64,000 nucleotides of DNA from an uncultured Prevotellaceae bacterium (lineage in GTDB: Bacteria; Bacteroidota; Bacteroidia; Bacteroidales; Bacteroidaceae), in assembly GCA_900320045.1 (NCBI GenBank), contig ONQT01000013.1:1-64000 (forward strand), in the 5' to 3' direction. A program made the position numbers and the translations under genes. Shown in pieces: positions 15,988 to 24,827 of the stretch; positions within the stretch are counted from its first letter, which is position 1, and the number at the start of each line of letters is the position of its first letter. The notes below the pieces were generated by a model. The model made no database searches. It saw nothing but the letters and a program-made list of their open reading frames with translations, and was not told where the DNA came from.

Positions 15988-18456
15988 TTAATAAAGTTTC
16001 TGCCCCTGGAGGTTGTAGCGTACGCCATTCTTCAGAATAACGATACGACCATTCTCCATCATCTTCACAGTGCGCTCGTTGCCATTGACAGCTTTCACTG
16101 TAGTGATGGTCGTAGCGGATGTATCAGGAACACGGACATACATGTCATAGACACGGGCGCCACCACCTGAAGCGGCATTCAACAGTTCGATGGTACGAAT
16201 CTGCTTGGCGACATCTTCACTGATGCCAGCAACCTCGATCAAATCCCACTCCAGCAGGGTTGTCTTCTTCAGTTTGCCTGTAGAGTAAGATCCTGACTGA
16301 CCATTGGCCAGCGTCCACTTAATATTAAAGGTACGGTCACCAGTAAAGTGAAGGTTGATCTTCAGCTGCAGTACACCATCAGAGAGATTCCAACGGATAC
16401 CACCATTATTCTTGCCAATATCGAAACCGCCTTTGGTGCATCCACCAGGAACACTGCCGTCGCTCTCTGTCTTATCAGGATCGTAAGACGTAGTGTTGCT
16501 ACTGCCAGGAATCATCTCGAGCACCCCCTGCAGGTCAACAGGCAGTGCATCCCAAGCATCCTGGAAGTGGTACCAGTCACCTGTCAGCACCTTGAAGGGA
16601 GTCACCAAGATGATGCTACCCGTAGTGGTGTAGGGCTTTACCCCTTCTGCCTCATTACCTGTGGCAGTAAGCTTGAAAGTACAACCTGTAGCTGGCGTAC
16701 CACTGATGGTCAACGTATGGTTGGCGGCATCGAAGTTATAAGAAAGGCCTGCGCTAAGTCCCTCAACAACGGCATTTGTTGCTACGTCGTTCAACTCATA
16801 GACAATATCGGCAATGGCCTGACCTTCGACAATCTCCTGTGAGGAGTTTGCCGTCTTGCACTTCACCTCAATCTTATCAGGGATGACATAGGGGAAGGGG
16901 ACACCATCCAACTCATAAGCGCCAAAGTCGGGAGCATCATCATTATAAGGAATATAGATGTCGTCGGCAGTGATATACTCGTTCAGTCCTTCGATATAAC
17001 TAAGGCATTCTGCCTCTGTCATCTTACGCTTGGGAGTGAATCCAATCACAGGCATGCCCTTATCTTTGAAGATGCTACCGGGCTTCAGACGAGCAAAGTT
17101 GTTGTTGGGCAACGAGCCGTCTGCTTCACGGTCAGCCTTGAAGTCAGCGACAGACAGTGACAGGAACTCGCCGCTGTGGTTTTGTGTCTCAGGAGTATAG
17201 GCACCACCGTCGGGCTTGTAGCTTTCCTTGATAGGACTGCAGCCGTCGATTTCAATCCATGAATTGTAGGTCGTGCCAGCAGTAGGATCCTGATAGCCGG
17301 GTTTGTCGGGTGACAGGAATTCGTGGTTACCAATTTTTCTGCCACTCTTCTCTGCCGTAGCACCCCAACCAATACAGTTGTGGATATCCATGGTTCCAAA
17401 TTTAAACTCTGTGGGGAAGCGATAGTTAAACTCATTGCCCCAGGCCACACAGTTGAAGATATACATGCCCTCATAGGCATTGTTCTGGTCAAAACCTTTG
17501 TGCAGATTCTCGAAGGCTACACAGTTGGTTACCACATGAGCACCTACGGAATTGTCGAAATCGATACCTCCGGCAGAGCCACCGCCACCGAGTTTGAAAC
17601 CATTACCATTCTTACCCTCGCTGCCATTTGGCAGGTAACCGGCATGCCATGCCCAGCAATGGTCGATGACCACAGGATGATAGGTCATATAAAGGTCCCA
17701 GTTATCATCGGAGTTGGTCCATGCACGACAGCCATGGAACTCTGTGCCAGGGCCAGGGAAGAGCTTGACGGCAAAGCCATCGGCATCACCACCGTCATCA
17801 CTGCCGCTATAGGACTTTGTATCGGCATTCTCGTAGGAATCGCAGTTGATGACCTTGTTATATCGACAATAGCTGAAATTGGGGTTGAACGTCGGCTTGC
17901 CACTGATAGGAAACGACTTGGTCTCCTCGATAGAGAAGTCCTTGAACATGCCAATCTGCAAACCAGTGTCATTGTTCCAACGGAAGGTGCAACGCTCCAC
18001 GATATTGTAAGAGCCCTCCATCTTCATGCCATTGTCCTTGGCATTCTGCAGCACCAGACCATAGAAGGTCCAGTAGTTAGCCTCGTGGTTGACATAGATA
18101 CAACGCGACTGTTTGAACTCTATCTCGGACGCGGGATTCATATTCGTACCGTCGATGATTACCTTGCCCACGGCATCCTCTGGCCATGCACGCAGTTCGC
18201 AACGCAGGTCGGGATTGGTGTTCAGGGCAGGAATCTTGATACGTTTGGAAATCATGTATGTTCCCTCGTGCACCAAGATACGGTCGCCAGGCTGCACGAT
18301 TTCCATCGCCTTGTGAATGGTCAGCAGCGGAGCAGCCTCCGTGCCGGCATTGTCGTCATTACCAGTAGTGGCCACGTGAATGTCATTAGCCGATGCTGCC
18401 AGACAAAAACATGTCATCAGACAGGCAGCAGTCATTTTAGTAAGTAAATGTTTCAT
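15988..18456 (-). CDS. Secreted PL9-like pectate lyase, large form
   Basis: This 822-residue protein has a signal peptide (about 1-23, CLAASA) followed at once by HVATTGNDDNAGTEAAPLLT, the start of a family 9 lyase beta-helix that runs to about 540. Diagnostic segments are GGDADGFAVKL, HGCRAWTNSDDNWDLYM and NGFKLGGGG. Residues about 560-620 look like an Ig-like domain, and 620-780 a beta-sandwich possibly binding carbohydrate. The protein ends MENGRIVILKNGVRYNLQGQKLY, the same tail type as the neighbouring lyase. It is probably an extracellular endo- or exo-pectate lyase. The gene follows the upstream PL1 gene by 24 bp and is transcribed with it. Confidence 0.88.
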   Translation of the reverse strand: MKHLLTKMTAACLMTCFCLAASANDIHVATTGNDDNAGTEAAPLLTIHKAMEIVQPGDRILVHEGTYMISKRIKIPALNTNPDLRCELRAWPEDAVGKVIIDGTNMNPASEIEFKQSRCIYVNHEANYWTFYGLVLQNAKDNGMKMEGSYNIVERCTFRWNNDTGLQIGMFKDFSIEETKSFPISGKPTFNPNFSYCRYNKVINCDSYENADTKSYSGSDDGGDADGFAVKLFPGPGTEFHGCRAWTNSDDNWDLYMTYHPVVIDHCWAWHAGYLPNGSEGKNGNGFKLGGGGSAGGIDFDNSVGAHVVTNCVAFENLHKGFDQNNAYEGMYIFNCVAWGNEFNYRFPTEFKFGTMDIHNCIGWGATAEKSGRKIGNHEFLSPDKPGYQDPTAGTTYNSWIEIDGCSPIKESYKPDGGAYTPETQNHSGEFLSLSVADFKADREADGSLPNNNFARLKPGSIFKDKGMPVIGFTPKRKMTEAECLSYIEGLNEYITADDIYIPYNDDAPDFGAYELDGVPFPYVIPDKIEVKCKTANSSQEIVEGQAIADIVYELNDVATNAVVEGLSAGLSYNFDAANHTLTISGTPATGCTFKLTATGNEAEGVKPYTTTGSIILVTPFKVLTGDWYHFQDAWDALPVDLQGVLEMIPGSSNTTSYDPDKTESDGSVPGGCTKGGFDIGKNNGGIRWNLSDGVLQLKINLHFTGDRTFNIKWTLANGQSGSYSTGKLKKTTLLEWDLIEVAGISEDVAKQIRTIELLNAASGGGARVYDMYVRVPDTSATTITTVKAVNGNERTVKMMENGRIVILKNGVRYNLQGQKLY

Positions 18457-18480
18457 AAGTAGTGTATTGTAATTTTTTTG

Positions 18481-19758
18481 TTATTTCACGAGTTTGAAGG
18501 TTTTGACAGTTCCGTCGCTCATCTGCTGGCGAACAATGTTCAGGCCCCTGTGCAGCGCTGACTGCCGTACACCCGACAGCGAGAAGTAGCTGGCAGAGTG
18601 AGTGGCAGTGGCATCGAACGACGCCGCACGAACGGCTGTCTCGCCACTGGCATAGCCCGTCACACCCTTGCCGACCTCCACCATGAGGTTTGCACCAGCA
18701 CCCGTCTGCTCATTGCCCACGACAGAGGGTACAAGATTGACGTCGAAACCCTCATAGCTATAGTATTCATCAGGATTATAGTACGTACCACTTCCCACTG
18801 CTGTCTTGGTGTCTTCCACATTATGACAGTCAGTCATCTGGAAATTATAATCTGCATAACCATGCTTGGCATCGGTATAGTCTCTCGAAGGAATCACACC
18901 GTCTTCAAACCAACACTTCTCGGCATAGATATTCGACTTATAGCCATAACCGATGGCGTAGTGATTGCCGGTATTAGAATAGTAGCAGTTAATGATGTGC
19001 ACCTTACCGAAACGAACACGCGGGCAACGCTCCATCACACCATATCCCCACCAGCAGTTAGCGAAAGTGGTGTTCAACTTGCCCGTATCTTTGTCGGCAT
19101 TCTTGTCGCTGGAGCCCCACAGATTGGAGAAGCGATGGTCGTTAGCACCACCAGAACCCCCTGCCGTTGGTGGTTTCAGATAGGAGAACTTCGTCCAGGT
19201 GATGGTCACATAGTTAGAGCCATTGGTACAGTCTAAGTTTCCGTCTAACCCGTCACGGATATCACAATGGTCTATCCAGATGCGCTGACTGCCTTGGAGG
19301 GCGAGGGCATCACCGCCATCGACGTCGTAAGAGCCCGGGCCTTCAAAGGTGAGGTTGCGCATAATGATATTCTCGCAGTCTTCTGAGAACTTGATAATGC
19401 CTCCCTTGCTCTTATCCTTGTTGTTGCTATAGATACGTGAACCTGGCAAACCCAGAATCGTCTTGTTTTGTACGTGCAGGATATGAATCTCAGACACGGC
19501 AATATCACCTTTCACATATATGATGACCTTTGCGTCGCGCTTCGAGCGGTCGTCAGGATTTCTCTTGTCTAAAGCTGCAAACAATTCTTCTGCCGTGGTA
19601 GCCAGCACCTCCTCGCCGCCTTCGCCACCAGTAATCGTACCATCAACCATGCACCACCCGAAGGGTTTGTTCAGGTCGTAAGTGCTCAGCGGCTCTTGTG
19701 CCTGGGCAGCCAGAAGCCACCAGCAACCCATTGCCAGCCATATCAGTATTCTCTTCAT
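18481..19758 (-). CDS. Secreted pectate lyase, PL1 family
   Basis: This 425-residue protein has a signal peptide (about 1-20) and a parallel beta-helix with pectate lyase superfamily 1 motifs: IWIDHCDIRDGLDGNLDCT (calcium-binding aspartates), DHRFSNLWGSSD, and RCPRVRFGKVHIINC, which contains the conserved catalytic-region arginine. It should cleave de-esterified homogalacturonan in a calcium-dependent reaction outside the cell. The C-terminal 45 residues (YFSLSGVRQ...GLNIVRQQMSDGT...KLVK) are a sorting-like tail. Its start overlaps the stop of the upstream PL1 gene by 4 bp (19755-19758), implying translational coupling. Confidence 0.92.
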   Translation of the reverse strand: MKRILIWLAMGCWWLLAAQAQEPLSTYDLNKPFGWCMVDGTITGGEGGEEVLATTAEELFAALDKRNPDDRSKRDAKVIIYVKGDIAVSEIHILHVQNKTILGLPGSRIYSNNKDKSKGGIIKFSEDCENIIMRNLTFEGPGSYDVDGGDALALQGSQRIWIDHCDIRDGLDGNLDCTNGSNYVTITWTKFSYLKPPTAGGSGGANDHRFSNLWGSSDKNADKDTGKLNTTFANCWWGYGVMERCPRVRFGKVHIINCYYSNTGNHYAIGYGYKSNIYAEKCWFEDGVIPSRDYTDAKHGYADYNFQMTDCHNVEDTKTAVGSGTYYNPDEYYSYEGFDVNLVPSVVGNEQTGAGANLMVEVGKGVTGYASGETAVRAASFDATATHSASYFSLSGVRQSALHRGLNIVRQQMSDGTVKTFKLVK

Positions 19759-21089
19759 TTATATATCTTATTCGTTCTTGTCGTTCCGTCGCTCATCTGG
19801 AATTCCAGGATGTTAACACCCTTCTGGGGAGCTAACAGCTGAGCGCCATTGAGGTTATAGTATTTGATGCCTATCACCTGAGCATCGTCAGCGGCCTTCA
19901 CACCCTTGATGGCTGTCACTTCGCCATAATGTTCGTTGCCACGGGTAGACAGGAGGTCTTCGTCCAGCGTGGCTCCTGCACCATTCTCAGGATTACGCAA
20001 GATATCAGCCACCAAACTGGCATCATAGACACGACACTTATAGGTGGCATCATTATAGGGGTTATAGACAGTTCCCGTATAGCCTTTTCCGATTTCTACA
20101 GCATCGTCCTCACCCAGACAGCCTGTCATGGTGAAGTGGTAAAGTTTGTTATCCTGCAGGAAGTATTTGTTGTGACCACGCATATTGCTCTGGCCGGACT
20201 TGATGACGGTCTGGGTGAAGTCCCCATTCTCAATATACATTTTCGAGCTGTGGCCTATGCCAATGCAATACTGTGCTGGGTCGTCTTCTGTACCATTCTC
20301 CCACAGGCAATTGGCAATATGCACCTTGCCAAACCGGATTCGAGGACAGCGCTGACCACAACCGTGGTACCACCAGTTGTTGACGAACGTTGCATTGAGG
20401 AAGCCCTCATCGTCGCCACGATTGTCGCTGGAGCCCCACATCGAAGAGCAGCGATGGTCGTCACTCTCCCCTGCCCTCGCCCAAGGAGCGATGAGATAGG
20501 AGAACTTACACCATGAGATGGTCATATTGTCCGACTTTGTCTTAGCATCGAGGTTGCCATCTACGCCATCTTGAATGTCGCAATGGTCAATCCAGATATT
20601 CTTGCTTTCCACCAACTGAATGTTGTCAGCCGCACTGATATCGTAAGCTCCGGCACCCAGCAACGTTACGTTACGGATGATGCAATTCTCCCAGTTCTGG
20701 CAATAGAAGAAACCAGCATAGTCAGGGTTATCGTTATGACTGCGGTTAATCAGCGCAGAGCCTGGCAATCCATAGATGGTGCAGTTCTGCATCTTGTCGT
20801 AGCGAAGCTTCTCCTTAACCTCAAACTGTCCACTGATATAGATAGTCTTCGAGGCCTTGCCACCCTTACACGCTTGCATGGCGGCACGGATTTCCTCCTC
20901 ACTGGTTACCACAACAGGATTCTGGTTGTTGCTGCCTGTACACTCCTGTCCGATGGACGCCCAACCGACTGGGGCGTTCTCGTCATACGGCGACAACTGG
21001 GCAAAGGAATGAAGAGCACCAACAAAGAGCAGGACGCAACAGAGGAGGGCGACCGCAAGGGTATGATTCAAGCGTAAAAGTTCTTTCAT
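19755..21089 (-). CDS. Secreted pectate lyase, PL1 family, first gene of the pectinase operon
   Basis: This protein of 444 residues begins MKELLRLNHTLAVALLCCVLLFVGALHSFAQ, a signal peptide. Its beta-helix carries IWIDHCDIQDGVDGNLD, DHRCSSMWGSSDNRGDD and RCPRIRFGKVHIANC, the PL1 calcium and catalytic-region motifs. It is a paralogue of the next gene and ends in the same kind of tail (YYNLNGAQLLAPQKGVNILEFQMSDGT...). A longer open frame starting with a GTG codon at 21107 is less likely. A -7 element at 21154-21161 lies about 65 nt upstream. The four lyases (two PL1, two PL9) lie head to tail within 7.2 kb and probably form one transcript. Confidence 0.92.
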   Translation of the reverse strand: MKELLRLNHTLAVALLCCVLLFVGALHSFAQLSPYDENAPVGWASIGQECTGSNNQNPVVVTSEEEIRAAMQACKGGKASKTIYISGQFEVKEKLRYDKMQNCTIYGLPGSALINRSHNDNPDYAGFFYCQNWENCIIRNVTLLGAGAYDISAADNIQLVESKNIWIDHCDIQDGVDGNLDAKTKSDNMTISWCKFSYLIAPWARAGESDDHRCSSMWGSSDNRGDDEGFLNATFVNNWWYHGCGQRCPRIRFGKVHIANCLWENGTEDDPAQYCIGIGHSSKMYIENGDFTQTVIKSGQSNMRGHNKYFLQDNKLYHFTMTGCLGEDDAVEIGKGYTGTVYNPYNDATYKCRVYDASLVADILRNPENGAGATLDEDLLSTRGNEHYGEVTAIKGVKAADDAQVIGIKYYNLNGAQLLAPQKGVNILEFQMSDGTTRTNKIYK

Positions 21090-21153
21090 ACGGTAAGATG
21101 TTTGCACCTAATGAAGTGTAGTTTTTTTTCTTCTAAAGTAGTTTTTTCGAATG

Positions 21154-21161
21154 CAAAAGTA
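21154..21161 (-). promoter_or_regulatory. -7 promoter element of the pectinase operon
   Basis: TACTTTTG on the minus strand (21161-21154). The -33 position has no clear TTTG, so the promoter may depend on an activator. The 173-bp spacer up to porE shows nothing else that I can support. Confidence 0.5.
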
Positions 21162-21262
21162 CGTGATTTTCTCCGTTTCCGATTGTAATGAACTAATAAA
21201 AGAGACGTAAACGTTTGCGCAAGTGTATTTCCCCCACTTATAGGCTATAAGAACACTTTTTA

Positions 21263-23305
21263 TTACTTCTTAGGAGCAGACTCCTGAGGGGTCTCTTCTA
21301 TGGTTTTCTGGTCGAAGAGGCCATAGGTAGTTCTGAGCACGGTGAACTCGGTACGTCGGTTCAGTTGATTACAAATCTCTTGCTGTTCTTCGTCTAGCTT
21401 CTTGATGAACTCTTCGGTCAGGATGTCGTTCTCTTTCAGGAACGGATATTTCTCTGTGAGCTTGCGGCGGATGGTCTTGGGTTTCTCTTTGCCATAGCCT
21501 ACAGGCGTCAGTCGGTCAGCACTGATACCATGCTCGATGAGGTACTGCACCACGCTCTCGGCGCGTCGCTGCGAGAGACGTTTGTTGTAGGCTGCCGAGC
21601 CGCGGTAGTCAGCATGAGCACTCAGCTCGATGGTTACGTTGGGATTCTCGTTCAGCAGTTCTACCAACTGGTCGAGAGCCTCAGTGGACTCGGGGCGCAG
21701 TGTAGCTTTGTCGAAGTCATAATGGATGTTGTCTATCAGTACTGGTGCTGTGATGCTGGCCAGCGGGAATTGCAGCACATATTCCTCCGACTCCTCTACA
21801 GGTTCAACTTTCAAGTGCTCCTGATGATTCAGGAAACCCTTGCAGGTTCCTAAGAAAACATAGTCGACACCGGGTTTGATTTGGTGCGTGAACGAACCGT
21901 CACCCTTGACACTCAGTTTCAGGTTAGTGCCGTCGTTGCCCACCATATATACCAAGGCCTGCGGCAGTTCGTAGCCGTCCTTCTCGTACACCCAGCCTTT
22001 GACGGTCTGAATAATCTCGGGGTTATAGAACGAGTAGATGTGGTCCCAGCCCTTGCCGTCACCGCGGTTAGAGGAGAAGAAACCTTTGTTATGCAAACCT
22101 TCAAAGGTCATGCCGAAGTCGTCGCCTTGTGAGTTTAAGGGATAGCCTGGATGCTCCAACGTCCAGCCGGTGCTGTCTGGATGGGCAATAAAGATGTCCA
22201 GTCCGCCCATGCCTTCATGACCGTTGCTGGAGAAGTATAAGTCGCCATTGGGACGGAAGGTCGGAAACTGCTCATCTCCGGGGGTGTTGATGAGCGCCCC
22301 TAAGTTCTCTACACCTCCGACACCGCTGGTCGTCAGTCGGACGCGCCAAATGTCGTAGCCACCCATGCCGCCTGGCATGTCGCTGGTGAAATAAAGCCAC
22401 TGGCCGTCGGGACTGACGGCAGGGTGAGCGTAGGCCGATAGTGTGTCGCGGGTTAGTTTCAACTCTGTTGCTTTGCTCCATGCAGCATCCGAGCGATTAC
22501 TGGTGGCGATATTGGCGTAGCGAGGGTAGGAGGGGTCTGTCTTACATTGCGTGAGGTACATCGTCCGACCGTCGGGCGAGAAGCTGCACGCACCCTCGTC
22601 ACCGTCGCTGTTTAGCTCGGTGTCTATGACTTCCGGTTTCTGCCACTTTCCTTTATCATCCTTCTGTGAAAAGAATATGTCGGCATTCTTGGTTCCCGTG
22701 ATGCCACTCAATTCGTCTCCCTTGGCCTGATTGCGGGTGGAGGTGAAGAACAGCATGTCGTACTGGTCGCCATATAGCATGGGCGAGTAGTCTGCTCGAC
22801 GGGAGTTGAAGAAATTCTCGCGCTTTACTGTGTATGCCGAGCCTTCCTCCTTCCACTGTTGAGCTTTCTGGGCCGAACGGAGTCCGTTGCGCGCTAACTG
22901 GATGTATTCTTTCTGCTGTTGGATGTCGGCAGAATCCAGAAATGTCTGGAAAGCTTTAGCAGCCTCTTTGTAATTGGCGTTCTTCATCAACTGTTGCCCC
23001 AGTCGCAGCTGTGTCAGAGAGTCTGCCTGCTTGTAGCGGATGACATTGTTGTAGGCGGCAATCGCTTTCTGTGTGTAGTTGATACGGCGGTAGCATTCTG
23101 CCATCTTCAGGGCAATCTTTCCACGTTGTTGCCGTTCTTTGGCTGGCGTTTGGCTGTAGGCCTTGCGATATTTGGTGGAAGCGTCGTAGTATTCGCCTAA
23201 CGCATAGAACTTGTCACCTTTCTTCAGTGCCTGCTCTGCACCACACCCCGTCAGGAGCATGGGTGTCAGCACTATATATATAATAAGGTGTAAGTTCCGT
23301 TTCAT
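21263..23305 (-). CDS. porE: Type IX secretion PorE-like OmpA-family lipoprotein
   Basis: This 680-residue lipoprotein (lipobox LLTGC at about residue 21) has TPR repeats at about 25-150, a PD40-type beta-propeller at about 170-430 (FFTSTRN, CSFSPDGRTMYLT, PAVSPDGQWLYFTSDMPGGMGGYDIW), a carboxypeptidase-regulatory-like domain at about 440-510, and an OmpA C-terminal peptidoglycan-binding domain at about 530-665 (IHYDFDKATLRPES, LSAHADYRGSAAYNKRLSQRRAESV). This order and length match PorE of the type IX system, which tethers the secretion complex to peptidoglycan. With porQ 8 kb away it supports a functional type IX system. Related OmpA/PD40 proteins also exist, so the PorE assignment is strong but not certain. 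Confidence 0.82.
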   Translation of the reverse strand: MKRNLHLIIYIVLTPMLLTGCGAEQALKKGDKFYALGEYYDASTKYRKAYSQTPAKERQQRGKIALKMAECYRRINYTQKAIAAYNNVIRYKQADSLTQLRLGQQLMKNANYKEAAKAFQTFLDSADIQQQKEYIQLARNGLRSAQKAQQWKEEGSAYTVKRENFFNSRRADYSPMLYGDQYDMLFFTSTRNQAKGDELSGITGTKNADIFFSQKDDKGKWQKPEVIDTELNSDGDEGACSFSPDGRTMYLTQCKTDPSYPRYANIATSNRSDAAWSKATELKLTRDTLSAYAHPAVSPDGQWLYFTSDMPGGMGGYDIWRVRLTTSGVGGVENLGALINTPGDEQFPTFRPNGDLYFSSNGHEGMGGLDIFIAHPDSTGWTLEHPGYPLNSQGDDFGMTFEGLHNKGFFSSNRGDGKGWDHIYSFYNPEIIQTVKGWVYEKDGYELPQALVYMVGNDGTNLKLSVKGDGSFTHQIKPGVDYVFLGTCKGFLNHQEHLKVEPVEESEEYVLQFPLASITAPVLIDNIHYDFDKATLRPESTEALDQLVELLNENPNVTIELSAHADYRGSAAYNKRLSQRRAESVVQYLIEHGISADRLTPVGYGKEKPKTIRRKLTEKYPFLKENDILTEEFIKKLDEEQQEICNQLNRRTEFTVLRTTYGLFDQKTIEETPQESAPKK

Positions 23306-23358
23306 ATTATTTTACGAATTTCTTTCCGTCAGTGATGTTCATTCGCGGATTGATGCTG

Positions 23359-23366
23359 CAAAGGTA
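23359..23366 (-). promoter_or_regulatory. -7 promoter element of porE
   Basis: TACCTTTG on the minus strand (23366-23359), about 53 nt before the ATG at 23305. No convincing -33 element is seen. Confidence 0.55.
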
Positions 23367-23539
23367 CAACAAATAGTTGTATTATCAGCGATTTTGGACG
23401 AAAATTTGTGTCAGCAGCAGTGCAAAAGAAGCCGCCTTCCGCCGTTTACACATTTTAACGCAAAATCGGAAAGAAGTGATAAGTTGCTCGCAAATTTAAG
23501 AAATTTCGGACGTTTCAAGTGTGAGGAAAGAATCAATCA

Positions 23540-24823
23540 TTATTCAGGCTGTTTTTTTGCTCGGTGTCTCTTGATGCGCTGAACCAGTTCAACGATGAAC
23601 GTAAGGATGATATAGGTGAACAGACCAGCCAGAATTCCATCGGAGATACTGCCAGTAACAGGCATGAGCAGAATGGTCAAGAAGGCAGGCATGGTCTCTT
23701 CAGGTTTAGTCAGTGAAATGTGCCGAACGGAACTGAAAAGATAGAAACCGGCCATGACCATAACAGGTGCTGTGGCAGCAGCAGGGATTGCCAGGAATAG
23801 TGGTGCCAGAAATAGACTAACCAGGAAGCAAAGGGCAATGACCAACGCAGAGAGTCCTGTACGTCCTCCCTCGGCCACACCAGTTGCACTTTCTACATAG
23901 GTCGTAACGGTGCTGCAACCTAAGCAGGCACCTGTTATAGTGCCTAATGCATCACTGAGCATGATGACCTGCATGCGGGGAATACGCCCATTCTTACGGA
24001 TAAGTCCTGAGTTAGCCATCACACCCACGATGGTGCCAAGACTATCGAAGACGTCGAAGAAAAGCATGATGAGCACACAGACCCAAAGGTCAGGGGTAAA
24101 GATCGTGTTCCACGAAAATTGACAGAAGAGTGGTGCAGGAGATGAGGGCGTCTCAAAGATGTTGTCTGGTATCGTTGTCACCCCTAAAGGAATGCCTATA
24201 ATGGTCACAATAGTGATGCTTAGCAGTAGGCCGCCTTTGACGCGCATGATGGTAAAGAGTCCTGTCAGGATAAGGCCTACGACAAACAATACAGAAGATG
24301 TACTGGTCAGCGTTGCCATGTGGTTGAAGATGGTGCCGTCAGCCAGCAGACCGCTGTTCTTAAACCCTATCATGGCAATGAAGAAGCCGATACCTACGGC
24401 GATAGCGTGCTTCAGCGAGGTTGGCACCATGTCAAAGATAATCTGGCGCATGTTGCTCAGACACAATAGTACGAAGAGAATTCCTTCGATAAGTACGGCA
24501 GTAAGGGCGAATTGCCACGAATAGCCCAGTGCGAGGCAGATGGTTTGGACGAAGAACACGTTCAGCGTCAGACCAGGTCCTTGGCCAAAAGGACGCTTGG
24601 CCAGAAAAGCCATGAATAGCGTTCCAACAACGGTGGCAAGTGCAGTGGCTGTAAATACGGAGTTGACAGGGAAACCTTTGGCTGCCAATGGCATGAACAT
24701 GGCGGGGAGCAAAGCCAGGATATACGACATGGTGATGAAGGTCGTCAGTCCAGACATGATTTCCTCCTTCAAGTTGTGACGTTGTGTGGAAAAGCCCACG
24801 AGTGCAAATAGTTTCTCTTTCAT
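23540..24823 (-). CDS. NCS2 family purine permease (AzgA/PbuG type)
   Basis: This 427-residue polytopic membrane protein has about 12-14 hydrophobic segments. MSGLTTFITMSYILALLP and PFGQGPGLTLNVFFVQTICLALGYSW resemble the N-terminal half of guanine/hypoxanthine/adenine permeases; the classical PGMGLNAYF-type segment reads PGLTLNVFF here. FDVFDSLGTIVGV and CSTVTTYVESATGVAEGGRTGLSAL are typical of this subgroup. It likely imports a purine base with protons. The substrate cannot be fixed from sequence. It starts 4 bp after the sensor kinase stop codon and is probably transcribed with it, which suggests a link between the two. Confidence 0.9.
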   Translation of the reverse strand: MKEKLFALVGFSTQRHNLKEEIMSGLTTFITMSYILALLPAMFMPLAAKGFPVNSVFTATALATVVGTLFMAFLAKRPFGQGPGLTLNVFFVQTICLALGYSWQFALTAVLIEGILFVLLCLSNMRQIIFDMVPTSLKHAIAVGIGFFIAMIGFKNSGLLADGTIFNHMATLTSTSSVLFVVGLILTGLFTIMRVKGGLLLSITIVTIIGIPLGVTTIPDNIFETPSSPAPLFCQFSWNTIFTPDLWVCVLIMLFFDVFDSLGTIVGVMANSGLIRKNGRIPRMQVIMLSDALGTITGACLGCSTVTTYVESATGVAEGGRTGLSALVIALCFLVSLFLAPLFLAIPAAATAPVMVMAGFYLFSSVRHISLTKPEETMPAFLTILLMPVTGSISDGILAGLFTYIILTFIVELVQRIKRHRAKKQPE

Positions 24824-24827
24824 GGCC

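Noticed and set aside
17323..18447. 374-residue plus-strand open frame over the large PL9 gene
   Set aside because: Antisense shadow; the minus strand has signal peptide, family motifs and operon context.
21205..21225. Possible LacI-type operator (GTAAACGTTTGC) upstream of porE/pectinase spacer
   Set aside because: The symmetry is short, there is no second site and no adjacent LacI-type regulator, so it may be chance.
21237..21251. CTTATAGGCTATAAG palindrome after porE as terminator
   Set aside because: The stem is AT-rich with almost no loop, and no T-run follows on the minus strand.
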